Assembly (NCBI GenBank): GCA_017654735.1
Contig: JADPYG010000088.1
Coordinates: 1,922,001 to 1,986,000 of the forward strand
Source of the DNA: Vishniacozyma victoriae
Taxonomy: Eukaryota; Basidiomycota; Tremellomycetes; Tremellales; Bulleribasidiaceae
DNA: 64,000 nucleotides
Reading direction: 5' to 3'
Shown here piece after piece: positions 10,378 to 21,220 of this stretch (positions within the stretch are counted from its first letter, which is position 1; each line of letters starts with the position of its first letter). The position numbers and the translations under genes are program-made. The notes beneath the pieces are model-generated. The model was not told the origin of the DNA. It saw only the letters and a program-made list of their open reading frames with translations, and ran no database searches.

Positions 10378-12285
10378 ATGTTCAACAGAGAATACAAGAT
10401 AGCCATGAGAGTCCTTGGACGCTTTTCGCTTACTCGAAGTCTGGGCGGATTGAGGACCTTCGGTATCCCCCAGGTCAAGTCTCGAGCTTTCGCTTCGACA
10501 TCGGATCAGGACCCAGTCTTGACCCAGCTCAACAGGGTAGCAGAGCTCCAGAGGCGAGTGGCAGCCGAGAATTCCAAGCCCCGCAAGCAAGATATCATCG
10601 CAGAGTACCCGGACCTACGAGAACTACTGGAGATGTGAGTCATCCAGATAGGACATGGCTGATGATAGGATCTACGACCCCAATCATCGAGCACATTTAT
10701 CACTTGGAGCTGTTCAGACTCGCTTGAATAACCTGCCGAGCAGGATCACTTCGTTCGCGCCTCCGGCTTCGATAATGGAGGTCTTGACGCGATTATCGAA
10801 TAAGGAGGTCACGGGACACGATGCTAAAGATTTGGTCATCCGGTTCCTTGCTGGACATGGGATTTTGGATCGGAATAGCTACGAGCTGAAGGAAGGGAAA
10901 GAGGCGGAGTTTGAGTTGTTCGGGAGGTTGTTGGATAGGAATTTGATTGCTGGTTTCGGAGCTAGGACATTGTCAATGGTCGAATGGAAGTCGGATACAA
11001 CGAAGGCTGGAGAGCCGGCTACAATCGACACCAAGTCTACATCAATACCTGCGAACCATTCTTCGCCCAACTTTACCCAAGGTCAAACTCTGGCACCTTC
11101 CCTCCGAAACCTAAAGAGCTTCCCGGTGGCTCTTGGGAAATCCATCGAACCTCCATTCACCGAGATTGCCAAATCGTCCTGCAAGTGGTACGCATCCCGA
11201 AAACTCGACGGCGTCCGAGTCATAGCATTTCTGGATATACTCATCTCCGATGATGGCTTTCCACCAACAGTGTGTGACGTCAACTTCTTCTCGAGGACCG
11301 GCAAGCCATTCACCTCGCTCGAGAAAGTACACGATCAGTTGGTGCACTTGGGCCATCATTTCCCGAAAGTGAGAGAATTAGTGAACAGGAACGTTGGCCC
11401 TTTTGAACGGGATGATGAGGATTTTGGGCCGATCAAGCGTCTCGTCTTTGACGGCGAAGTGTGTGTTATGCGCGAGAAACAGGGAACAAGGTCTTCTGAT
11501 AGAAGACCAGACGAGGGTACCGGTGCTGGAGCAATTTGGTCCGACAACAATCTCGAGGAAGACTTTACGTCGACCGTATCGGAAATCCGCAGAATGGAAC
11601 CTTTTCAAATCGCCCACCCCGTTTACTATATCTTCGATATACTTCCCTACTCCCTATTTGATGCCGGCAAGGGTCCAAGCAAGTTCAGTGAACGAGTCCA
11701 AGATATCCGGGAATTGGGCGATTGGCTCGCTACGCAGCCTAATCAACAGAAGATACTACGACCGTTAGCTCAGTGGGAGATTAAAGATCCATCAGAGATA
11801 GATGGAATGGTAGCCCGAGCAGCGGACGAGGTGTGGGAGGGATTAATTTTAAGGGCAGATAAGCCTTACAAGGGTTCCAGATCGTGAGTCCAGTATCAAG
11901 ATATAACTGATAAGTAGGAGCGATATTCGGAAATTCAAGAAATGGCAGGATGCGGAATATACTGTTATCGACGTCGAGAATTCCCGGATGAGGCTGGCTG
12001 TAAATGGGGTATATGGGGAATATGACGCGATGGCGAATATCTGGATTGAACATAAAGGCGTAAGGGTATCTGTAGGGAGTGGTTTCACGGCCGACCAGCG
12101 TATTCAGTTTGGGAAGAACCCGGAGCTGATCGTGAGTGACACTCCCAGGTACGAGCTGATGACAGGTGGGTAAAGAAGTCACGGTGGAATACTTTTCCGA
12201 ATCAGCCTCTTCAAGTCGAGAGGGTCTATCATTACGGTTCCCGAGAGTGAAACAGATCTGGAGTGAGGGTAGACGGACAGTCTGA
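10378..12285 (+). CDS. ATP-dependent DNA ligase, mitochondrial type
   Basis: Four exons (introns at 10635-10668, 11885-about 11918 and 12132-12165) give about 600 residues. The N-terminus, from MRVLGRFSLTRSLGG, is Arg/Ser-rich without acids and looks like a mitochondrial presequence; ATGs at 10378 and 10405 are both possible. The nucleotidyltransferase core has motif I SRKLDGVRV (the adenylated Lys of KxDGxR), motif III VFDGEVCV, motif IV WEGLILR and motif V around FKKWQDAEY. The C-terminal OB-type part is short. The protein lacks the long DNA-binding domain of nuclear LIG1, so it is a compact ligase. The organellar role is inferred from the presequence. An RNA ligase activity is less likely but not excluded. 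Confidence 0.8.
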
Positions 12286-12515
12286 ACTTGAGAATTGAGT
12301 GGTGCCAGGGATAAACGAAAAAGTTACGATATAATCTACATGATGATCCGATGGCGAAATTGTTCTCATCTGTAACGAATTCTTGTACTTGATGTATACT
12401 CCCTACTCCGTATATAGTTCCTGATATCCTTCATCTCGCTCCGTTCAAGTAGTAACTAGATCCATCAGTCAATTCCCAAATGATGTTGACCCAGACTCAC
12501 CCTGGCTAGACCGCA

Positions 12516-12929
12516 CTATGGGTCCTCCTGCCCTCCCTGTTGACTAACGCTCGGACTCCTACTGGGTTTCATAGCCAATCCCTCTCCACCGAAACTGCCA
12601 AGACTGATAATTCCATCCTTCTTCTCACCTCCCTCCACCTTCTTCAATTGTCCTTTAACAGGTCCTTTATCCTGTCCAGGTGATCCGGCCATGACCCCAG
12701 TTTCGGCCACGGTAGGGTGTGAAGCGGGTTCAGTGATGATTCCCGTATCGAGGTATGGAGTTTCGGTTTCTGGGGACCTGAGAGGTGGTTCGACTGGTTC
12801 AGCAATGTCGGTCTGTTGTGATTTGTTTGGGGAGGCGGGGATCACTGCTGGCGTATGGTTTAGTTTGGAAGGGTCGATAGGTGGGGAAGTGGCGGATTCG
12901 CGAGCGGGAATGTCGAGTGGTGCAGACAT
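12516..12929 (-). CDS. hypothetical disordered protein
   Basis: A single exon of 137 residues from the ATG at 12929. It is rich in Pro, Ser, Glu and Gly, with a short basic stretch (GQLKKVEGGEKKDG) and ISLGSFGGEGLAM near the end. No domain, signal peptide or membrane span is visible. I do not recognise the family. The open frame is long for the base composition and ends cleanly next to the ligase 3' end, so it is probably real. Confidence 0.5.
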   Translation of the reverse strand: MSAPLDIPARESATSPPIDPSKLNHTPAVIPASPNKSQQTDIAEPVEPPLRSPETETPYLDTGIITEPASHPTVAETGVMAGSPGQDKGPVKGQLKKVEGGEKKDGIISLGSFGGEGLAMKPSRSPSVSQQGGQEDP

Positions 12930-13356
12930 CTTGGTTAATGGTGGGAATCAACTGAAGGAGTACTGAGTGGGCAATGGATTCGATTAGAGAGTCGGAAGGT
13001 GTTTCGTTGAGGGTCTGGTGGTATGTGCTAGGGGAAGAAAAAGCAAAGGAGGGTGGGGTTTGGATCTGCGTCTCACAATTTATAGTGACGCAAGACCACG
13101 TGAAATAGCTGCTCGCAGCTTCTTGCTCGGTAATGTCAGCATCGGGCGTCATGGATATATAGTGCGAGGTACAAGAGGCACTGCGCAGTATATGAAGGTC
13201 AGGAGACTGAGGTCACCATTGGGGGATATAGTACTCCAAGCGACGTAAAAGGACAGCGGGGCTCATCGAGGGAGATGCGGCGCACGCATCAACTCGAGGT
13301 GTGACATCGTGATAATTTTACATGCATGCTTCTGATCCCTCATCCAGCCAGCATAC
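12930..13356. other. upstream region of the disordered-protein gene
   Basis: A 427-base interval with no gene seen. It holds one CACGTG at 13097-13102 and TATA-like runs near 13150 and 13230. Confidence 0.4.
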
Positions 13357-13826
13357 CTACTCAGGCCTCTTGTACTTGAGAGGAGGCTCCAGTCCGACTT
13401 TCCTAGCTGAAGCACGAATCTTTTCAGAGTCCGTCATATCCGCCAGAGGAGTATAACGTTTTAGTAGTTCCTGCCCATCAGCTTTACTCTTCCTCCTCTC
13501 TTCCAGAACTCTCGATCATAGTCGGGGATGAGTAATAGTCTGACTTACAGAGTGTATACGTGATGCACGCATGAAATCTCGAGTCTCCGTCAAGAGTTTT
13601 TGTGCCGATTCCGGGCTGCTGGATTCAACGATCATCTCGCGAATCCCATTCTCGACAACCAAATTCCGTGTAGATCGGGGATTGCGTGACTATATATCAG
13701 CTTCTGATCTCTTGCAAGGTTGATAAAGGGGGTGGTGAACACGAGGAAAAGGCGAACATGACATACTGCTAACCGGATTTCACGGAGTAAAGAACGATAT
13801 AGGTGTTGTAGAGGCGTTGTCGACAT
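13357..13826 (-). CDS. FMC1: FMC1-like LYR-motif ATP synthase assembly factor
   Basis: Three exons give 104 residues. The protein opens TPLQHLYRSLLREIRLA, the LYR/RSLLRE signature of the LYRM family, followed by two helices and ending LEPPLKYKRPE. The size and the LYRSLLREIR start fit FMC1, a mitochondrial matrix protein needed for assembly of F1-ATPase at high temperature in yeast. The introns have GTATGT and GTAAGT donors and are longer than the local norm (the second about 78 bases). The start is the only ATG before the LYR motif. Other LYRM members are possible but fit less well. Confidence 0.75.
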
Positions 13827-14077
13827 GATGTATACGTGCGTTATTTGAACGTGTCTTGTGTATCTACTTGTAGAGTTCCTTTTCAGATGATGTAGGCTTC
13901 CGTTCTGATGGCCGGACTAGGTGTATAGATGTATAGTATATGATCAAAGTCGACCAGTCGATGAATCCAGCGGATCTTTCTTTTGAACGCGCCGAGATAA
14001 CAAATTTCTAATACCAAGCCCTATCTATCAATTACTTTCTATAATCTACATCACATCAACACCAAGCAACTTAAAAA

Positions 14078-15039
14078 ATGGGCAACCCATCTGATGTCCC
14101 TATGTATGTCAGCCCAATGTGAATACAGAGCAATGCTGATGACAGGATCCGACTGAGCTACAATGATGTTCACAAGGCTATCCAGTCTTCTGCCGTGAAG
14201 ATCAAGGAGCAGTTCAGTAAGTCTTTGTCCCTCCTCCACTTCTTCTGTCTCAGGGTGACATCCCTATGAACGACAACTGATAACAGGCCCCGACTTGTTC
14301 ATTGCCATTGGAGGAGGTGGATTCATCCCAGCTCGAATTTTACGGACATTCTGTAAATACACATTAGACGGAACCGTCAAGAAGAACATCCCAATTCAAG
14401 CAGTCGGTCTAGTCCTCTACGAATCCATGGGTGGTGTGAGTCTTTCCCGTGTGTTGAATGAATGAAGCTAATGGGTAGATTGCCGAACAGGCTGGTGCCG
14501 AGGTCGTTAGGACTCAATGGCTTGATTTCTCTACTGTACGCCAAATTCATGTCGTTTCAGGAAGATGGTACTGATAACAGCTTGGAAGCAACTACAACCA
14601 AGGTGGTCTTCTCGGTCGAAAGATCCTAGTTGTCGACGAAGTCGATGACACCCGACGAACCCTCATGTATGCTCCATTCTCTCTTGACATAAAGAAGTGC
14701 TGATAAGTAGCTACTGTATCAAGGAACTACAACGTGATATCGAGCTCCAACTAGCAGCAGTCAAAGATGAATCAGAACGAGAGAGGTTGAGGGCAGAGAC
14801 CCAGCTCGGTATCTTTGTCGTTCACAACAAGTCAGTCCAATTCTCTCTTTCTGCCATCTTTGGAATGTTTGGAGTGAGAACTAACAACCAGGCTAAAGGA
14901 GAAAGCAGGAGAACTAGACGCAAGCGTCAAATACTTCTCTGCGGTAGATACCCCCGACGTCTGGCTCGCATACCCATGGGAATGCGATGGAGATATCGAG
15001 GAGCACGATAATGATCGGTCAAAGAACCCAACCTTGTAA
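14078..15039 (+). CDS. XPT1: hypoxanthine/xanthine phosphoribosyltransferase
   Basis: Eight exons give about 235 residues. The start is ATG at 14078 in a favourable AAAAAATGG context. It contains IAIGGGGFIPARI (PPi loop region) and the PRPP-binding motif ILVVDEVDDTRRTL. It ends with a typical W-x-AYPWE segment. This arrangement is that of fungal HPT1/XPT1 enzymes, which salvage hypoxanthine, guanine or xanthine using PRPP in the cytosol. Which base is preferred cannot be told from sequence alone. Its promoter is shared divergently with FMC1 (251 bases). Confidence 0.85.
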
Positions 15040-15123
15040 AATGGGAAGGGGATGTTCATATTGTTTCAATTACCCTAGGGCATGCATAGACTGATACTTG
15101 GCATATTCGGCATCAAGGCTATT

Positions 15124-17448
15124 CTAAGCTTCACGGCGTTTTCTACGTGACGACTTTTCGCGAGTCTTGACCTCTTCACGAGGTTTGGCATCCTCGCTAG
15201 ATCTTGATCTACGTCTTCTGAAACCGTCAGCCAAAGTCAACGTAACAGCAAGGTGACTAACCTGGAAGACCTCCTTTCTTCCTGCTCTCCGTCACTCTCC
15301 CATCCACCAGGTCCGAGACCTACATCCTCTCGCTTTCTCTTTCCAGTAGATCCACTTCTACGTTTCGACGAAGTTGCAGTCGAAGACTTCTCCCGCTCTT
15401 TCTTACTACGTGACGACCTTCCCTTTTCCCGTTTCGGAGTCGGACTCCTACTTCTAGATGGACGAGACGATCGTGGTTTTTCTCGTTTAGGTGTTGGACT
15501 TCTACTCCTGCTTCTGGAAGGGCTTCTTGATCGACTGGGCGAGCGCGAGTCGTCAGAGCAACTATCCCTTCGGCGACGCGATGAACGTTTGACCGGGCTT
15601 GGTGTTCGTGATTTGGAAGACGCAGCGGAATCTCCATAGTCGAGTCCGGCGGCTGAGGAAGAAGGCTCGACACGGTCTTTATCCTTGAATCGCCCTGCTT
15701 TGGGGCCTTTGGGAATATTGTTGACCATCTGCTGAGCGGCGCGTGGTCCATGTGGAACAATTGGCACTGCGCGTCAGTGATTGTTACTCCAGAATATGGA
15801 CAGACTCACCAGCAATTCCTCCTCGTCCCCTTTGAACAACTCCACGCGTCGGCATACCTCTCATGGCCATGCCGCGTCCTCGGAATGCAGGTCCTCCTGG
15901 CATGCCATTGGCCATACTCTCCTGATTGGCCATACTTTGACTTGCCATATCGGAGAGTACCTATAAATCAGCGTGGTCTGAAACCGTTTACGGGGGACGC
16001 ACATCCGGCTCTTCCTGCTTGACCTGGTCTTCTGGTGCTTCTGACCCCGCATTCGGTGCAGCAGGTGTAGCTGATGCTCGATTATTGACTATCATCAGCG
16101 TAAGTCCGTTATTGGGCAGAGGACCACTCACCCTGCCTTTGCGGGAATTGCTGTTGTTGCATTGGCGGCTGCTGCATCTGCTGTTGCCTCTGCTGTTGTG
16201 GCATACCCATCATTCCCTCCATTCCCTGACCCATCATCATCTGCTGCTGCATTTGTTGGAGTTGTTGAGAATTGAATCCGCCATTCATCATCCCCATATT
16301 CGGTTGTGGGATTTGCATATTGAGGTGAAGTAATCCAGGGAGATCATTCGGCATTTGACCCATTGGATTTGCCTGCCGTTCAGCTTACACCCAAAGCCAT
16401 GGACCAAGAAGCTCACCAAAGCTTGCCTGCCTGCTTCCATGTCTGATCTGAAACGCAAGAATTTGGGATATGTCACTTCGTCAAATCCGAAATTGAACCA
16501 GTCCGTCAAATCACTCCCAGGCCGTCTCCAGGGTTGTCCACTTCCCTCAAATTGTCCAAGATCAATCTCGTAAACACTCGCTCCAGTCGAGGGGATGATA
16601 CCGGTAGGATTCGATGGATCGACTTTAGGATGTGTAGATCCAGCAGTTACCACTGGGAGATTTGAGGCTGGGAGATTTTGATAAGACGGTGCTCCGTTTG
16701 TGTGGGGGTGCTGGATCGTTGTCGGTGTTGATGCGCCTCCGGAGGGAGCTATTGGGTTGTTCTGTAGTGGATTTGGGGTTCCAGAAGGTCTAGCTTGGGG
16801 ATTGTATTCTGTCGTCTGGCCGGGAATGGCGGTTGGAGCGGCTGCTTCTACTCGGTCAGTCACCCTCTCGATGAATGGCTTGGACTCACGCTTGGTGGGT
16901 GTAGATTGGATTGGAGTCGCTGGAATAGGAGCGTTTCCAGTAGATGTATGAGCCCATTTCCCAATCCCAATGACGTTAGACTGTTGTGGTTTCCTCACCG
17001 GTCAGTCACGCTCTTATCACACTAATGAAACTCACCTCAAGTCCATCCTGTTTCCTGGACCAGTCAAGACAAGCTTGACATCATCGTCATCATCACTATC
17101 ACTTTCATCCTCCATATCTTCCTCTTCTACCGGTCCATCCTCTGGAGCTTGCTCGACTACAGCCGAGGTTGGGTCAATACCGTATGCCGCCAGCGACCTG
17201 TTGATCAGCTGAGTTGAACTGCTGCAGACGCCGGCTTACGCAGCCATAGCAGCTGATAGTCCAGAAGCGGGAGTCGCAACAGCAGCGGCTAGATGTCAGG
17301 ATTGGCGCCGGGAACAAGGAAAGGACGAACGCGTTGGTGTAACATCCGGCTTGGTCGTCGTCACCTCAGGCGTTTGAGCTACTTCTGGCGCAGCAACAGG
17401 TGGCGGAGAAGATTCTCCATATAGGAAAGCATCATCATCTTCGTCCAT
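15124..17448 (-). CDS. FIP1: FIP1-like pre-mRNA polyadenylation factor with RS tail
   Basis: About ten exons, roughly 650 residues. It starts MDEDDDAFLYGE; the acidic N-terminus is typical of Fip1 and binds poly(A) polymerase in yeast. An acidic stretch leads into VKLVLTGPGNRMDLR, then the Fip1 domain SGQPWRRPGSDLTDWFNFGF. After it come a Gln/Met-rich region, an RGG-like part (RGRGMAMRGMPTRG) and a long Arg/Ser tail with SRSRSPTPKRE repeats. The splice into the domain exon uses a TGAG acceptor, keeping RKPQQSNVIG in frame. Fip1 joins CPSF and poly(A) polymerase in 3' processing; the RS tail resembles animal FIP1L1 more than the short yeast protein. Confidence 0.88.
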
Positions 17449-17739
17449 CTTGATATTGTATATGGTCTATTTGAATCTCGTGATGGAGGTTAGAGGTTGA
17501 AGGTTAAGCCAAATCTCGGGAATGACTAAAGGAGGGATTAAATAAGTTAATACCTTAATCCGATACGGGTAGGGGAGGGGGGTGGTAACCCTTTGTATAG
17601 TGTGCCCCGGGGAAGGGAATAATCCTTTCATGCATGGAGTCGTGTGATGTGATATACAGGTTGGAGCTGATGTGTACCTGCTGATCTTCATTCTCTACAT
17701 CTATCTCATCTATCACCGAAACACTACAATATCAATAAC

Positions 17740-18345
17740 ATGTCCCCGCCGCTCCCTATGAAGAACAGCCTCGACCACGCTGCTACCGAACCACCTATCT
17801 TGCTCCTTCCCAAGAGTGTCACTTCCATCCGACTAGGGTCCCTGCCGAAGAAGATCCGAATCACCACCCAAGTACTCAAACAGGGTGAAGCTGCCGATGC
17901 CAATATCCCCAACTCCCTCGTCACTGTTCGCGCCGCACCTCATTCCCTCCCCCGAGAGCTGAGTATCACCCTCACTTCCAACGCCACTATTAATGCCATG
18001 GCCACTGCTAAAGGCTTATCCCCACTTCGACCCCATCTCTCCTCATTCCAGCGAATTCTAAATCGCCTAAGTCCCCGTTCGCCCCCTTTCGACAGTCAAG
18101 CTACTGCCCGACCCCACTCGCCTCTCATGGTAGGTATTGAAGGGTTGAATATCGATGAGCTCGTACATGAGAAATGTGTGAAATGTGAGAAATTGATGGA
18201 AAGGAATGAAGTCGAGTTAAAGAGGGTCGCACAGCACGGATTACAGTGGGTCTGTAAAGGGGGTTGTGAATCTTGTACAGTCGTTTCCAAGGTGGGCGAA
18301 GAGAAGATTTTGAGTTCTGAAGAAGTCAGTCCCATCGGGAATTAG
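17740..18345 (+). CDS. hypothetical protein with C-terminal Cys cluster
   Basis: A single exon of 201 residues starting at the ATG at 17740, divergent from FIP1. I do not recognise it. The middle is Ser/Pro/Thr-rich. Near the C-terminus are CVKC (146-149), a 22-residue helical spacer, and CKGGCESC (172-179), a likely zinc-binding pair. No signal peptide or membrane span is visible. The downstream gene is also Cys-rich with CxxC pairs, but the spacing differs, so common origin is only a guess. Confidence 0.6.
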   Translation: MSPPLPMKNSLDHAATEPPILLLPKSVTSIRLGSLPKKIRITTQVLKQGEAADANIPNSLVTVRAAPHSLPRELSITLTSNATINAMATAKGLSPLRPHLSSFQRILNRLSPRSPPFDSQATARPHSPLMVGIEGLNIDELVHEKCVKCEKLMERNEVELKRVAQHGLQWVCKGGCESCTVVSKVGEEKILSSEEVSPIGN

Positions 18346-18717
18346 GAGGAATGTTATTCGGACATCGACCTTGTCGTAGCTTCTTCATGTACACTTCCCT
18401 CGCTTATATACCCGACGAAAAGCAGGTCTATGCCTCCTTTAGCTGTGGAGCCTCTCGGTACTACCGCCCCCGTACCCCATGTTGTTCTCGGTGTCAGGTA
18501 CCTGATACACACCCTTGGGCATCTAGGGCGCACGTGCGGCATGTTTCATCGCCCCGTCTCTTAATTAACCTTGGTCATTTTCGTCCCTCAGTCAGCAAGA
18601 AGAATCGCTTGCACCCGATGATCCATGCGAACTTCGAACCGGCCTTATTCGTACCGCACTTCATTCACTTAGACGCCAGTCGAACAATCCACCCACACCT
18701 ATATCGGCGTTGAAAAC
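18346..18717. other. interval between the two Cys-rich genes
   Basis: A 372-base stretch. It has an open frame at 18351-18713 with no recognisable content, probably chance or untranslated leader. I see nothing else. Confidence 0.35.
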
Positions 18718-19458
18718 ATGAATAGGGAAGAAACGGAAGAAGAAGAAGAGGAAAAGGAGGAGGCAGACTCGGACGGTGACTCGGTAGAGACCATCACCAA
18801 CGGTGTCCACCATCTCTCCTACACCCCACCCGAACCATCATCCAACCAATTCTACTCCTGCATCGCATGCTGGTCTCAACGTTCATCTACCGGAGACGAA
18901 TGGTGTGATTTCTGCGAGATGACTTCGGAGACAATCATACGATGGCTGGGATCCAATAAACCCATGATAATCGACCAAGACGGCCTACAAGTAGTTGGAA
19001 ACGATACCGTCCAAACACCCTGGACATGCGCCAATTGCGGAGAAGCGAAATTATTCCTAGGCGGCTATACTGCTTCTGAACAAGTCTTCGAGGGGTACTG
19101 TACCGAATGTGAGGAAGTTACCGATACAGTCTATGCCGATCATTCAGCTTCATTCTGCTGTTGCGATTGTCGATTTGAACGGAGACATGGAACGGTCAGT
19201 AATCAATGGAAGGAATGGTGTAGGAGATGTCAGAGGAATACGGATACAGTCAAGCTCGATACGTATCAACCTGCGAGTCATTGTTGTTTGGTCTGCAGGA
19301 GTGACAGGGATGGAGAGGAGGGGAGGAGGAAATGGTGTAAGGAATGTCAGAGGCGGACGATGACTATTGAGATTGACGGTGAGACGGATCAAGAGGAGGT
19401 GGATACGATTGAGGAAGAAGATGAGGAGGAGGACTCCAGCGATGAGGAGGGCACTTAG
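18718..19458 (+). CDS. hypothetical protein with four tandem CxxC-CxxC repeats
   Basis: A single exon of 246 residues. After a Glu-rich N-terminus come four copies of a unit of two CxxC pairs separated by about 11-24 residues: CIAC/CDFC, CANC/CTEC, CCDC/CRRC and CLVC/CKEC. Most second pairs are preceded by W or Y (EWCDFC, GYCTEC, EWCRRC, KWCKEC) and followed by a T-x-T or TDTV beta-like strand. The end is strongly acidic. Each unit looks like a small zinc ribbon. I know no named family with this four-fold arrangement; the role is unknown. Confidence 0.65.
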   Translation: MNREETEEEEEEKEEADSDGDSVETITNGVHHLSYTPPEPSSNQFYSCIACWSQRSSTGDEWCDFCEMTSETIIRWLGSNKPMIIDQDGLQVVGNDTVQTPWTCANCGEAKLFLGGYTASEQVFEGYCTECEEVTDTVYADHSASFCCCDCRFERRHGTVSNQWKEWCRRCQRNTDTVKLDTYQPASHCCLVCRSDRDGEEGRRKWCKECQRRTMTIEIDGETDQEEVDTIEEEDEEEDSSDEEGT

Positions 19459-19769
19459 GCAGAGTTGAAAAGGATAGATCAGAAAGGGGCTACAGAGTAA
19501 AACATTGTTATGCGATTAGGGAAATTGTTAATCTGTTTATCTGTATTGGCATTCTAGTCTAATTGGGATTTACTTCCGCTAATGACATTGCCGAAGCAAT
19601 CGTCATCGTTACCACCTCGACACGATTGCACAGCTACTACTACTATCACCTACATACATACACACCACACTCAATAGCAACACAAACCCAGCTGCTGAAG
19701 CTCGTAGATAAATTGTTCCGAACCCCTGATCCAAGTAGTCACTCGTCCAAAGCGTTATACAAAAACACA
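19459..19769. other. FIS1 upstream region
   Basis: A 311-base interval between the repeat protein and FIS1, with no recognisable gene. It includes a pyrimidine/CA-rich leader just before the FIS1 ATG. Confidence 0.35.
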
Positions 19770-20492
19770 ATGGGAACTGATCTGCCTTACGCCGCCGAAG
19801 CGGAAATGACCCTCTCACCCGACGAGCTAGAGGTACGTCTTCTCCCCTCCACAGCAGGGTATCAAATAGACTGATGGTAAGGTTCTCAGAAGACAATACT
19901 ACCGAGAGATAGAACAGGGACACGTTAGTACACAATCTAAATTCAATTATGGTAAGTCAGCTAGCTACAATTACAATTCCGTAAGAGTAAGTTAGCTGAT
20001 GATTAGGATGGGGATTGGTGAAATCCACAAACCCGGAATTACAGACAGAAGGAGTCAAGCTACTACAGGGTATGTTCAGCTAGCTTCGCCGAGTTTGCAG
20101 CTGATGAGACAGAGATATATTCTGCGAGCCCATCGCATAGGAGGGAATGTACCTACTACATCGCCGTCGGGTATTACAAGCTACGCAACTACAGTCATGC
20201 TCGTAAATTCAATGGTGAGTCTCCTCTCCTTTCTGTCCATGTCTTGTACTCAGATGGGATTGGTGGATTGAAGCTGATGATAGACCTACTACTCTCAGTC
20301 GAGCCAGACAATATGCAAGCCCGATCTTTACGTACGCTAATAGAGAACTCGGTACAGAGGGATGGATACATTGGTAAGCTTCCCCTTAGAGGGTAGCGGG
20401 CAAAGCTGATATCAGGTATGGGATTACTCGCAGGTGCAGCTGCTGTTACGGGATTGGTCGTAGCTGGTGTACTCAAGAGGGCTCGAAGATGA
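19770..20492 (+). CDS. FIS1: mitochondrial fission protein FIS1
   Basis: Six exons give 154 residues, the normal length of Fis1. Landmarks are FNYGWGLVKSTN at the start of the TPR-like bundle, REECTYY-like RRECTYYIAVGYYKL and YSHARKFNDLLLSVEPDN, and a C-terminal tail anchor LLAGAAAVTGLVVAGVL ending in basic KRARR. This is a tail-anchored outer-membrane adaptor that recruits the division dynamin in mitochondria and peroxisomes. All five introns are short with CTGAT branch sites, and the reading frame is continuous across them. Very secure. Confidence 0.93.
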
Positions 20493-21220
20493 GCGTAGTT
20501 GTCGATGCAGGAAGGATAGGATAGAATGCCGTACCATACCATATTGACTATATCGATGTAATGACTCTGATGACACCCCTTTTGGTTCTGCTTGGCACTG
20601 GGCGCCTATCCTCGCCCGAAGCGAGCCGCGTTCGTCAGGTGCAACAGTACTGGCTCCAAGCTGAGGATGGAAATGAGAGGCCTTCGCTTTGCTTCCAGCT
20701 GTGGAGATTGTCGAGCCATGCATGTGATTGCTTGAGACTACTGCCCCAGATACATACAGTCCGGCGGCTATGTACCTCACCCAATTCCAAGATTCCAGAT
20801 TTCCAGTGATAATTGATAAATCGTAAATCTGCCTCCGTCATCACTTACCTCGTTTCCCTCAGTTGCCGGTTCTACATCCTACGACTTCAACATTTTCATC
20901 AGCTCACCAATAAGGGCCACAACTCAACCACAGCGCATAGCCGCAACGATCAACCTCATTGATCTACAGAAATAAGAAGCGGACCAAACAGACCTCCTAA
21001 ATAGTCGGCCGAAAAATCAGTGAGTCAGTCGTCTGGCAAAAAGTTTGGTATCGGCGATCCTCGGTCGTTAGCCTCTACTATCCCTTGGTAACATACATCG
21101 TTCAACATCAACCGACGATATCAGATATACGAGGGCGACCAGGCGATACTCTTTAAACTCCCATACTGACATCATTAGAGCTCACACGCGCTCGATCCAC
21201 ACCACCAAAATAGTCATACA
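20493..21220. other. mitoferrin upstream region
   Basis: A 728-base interval containing only short unrecognisable frames. One CCAAT pentamer lies at 20907-20911. Nothing else can be supported. Confidence 0.4.

Noticed and set aside
18351..18713. A 120-codon frame just before the zinc-ribbon repeat gene
   Set aside because: It has no recognisable content, no in-frame link to the following gene, and reads like non-coding sequence.
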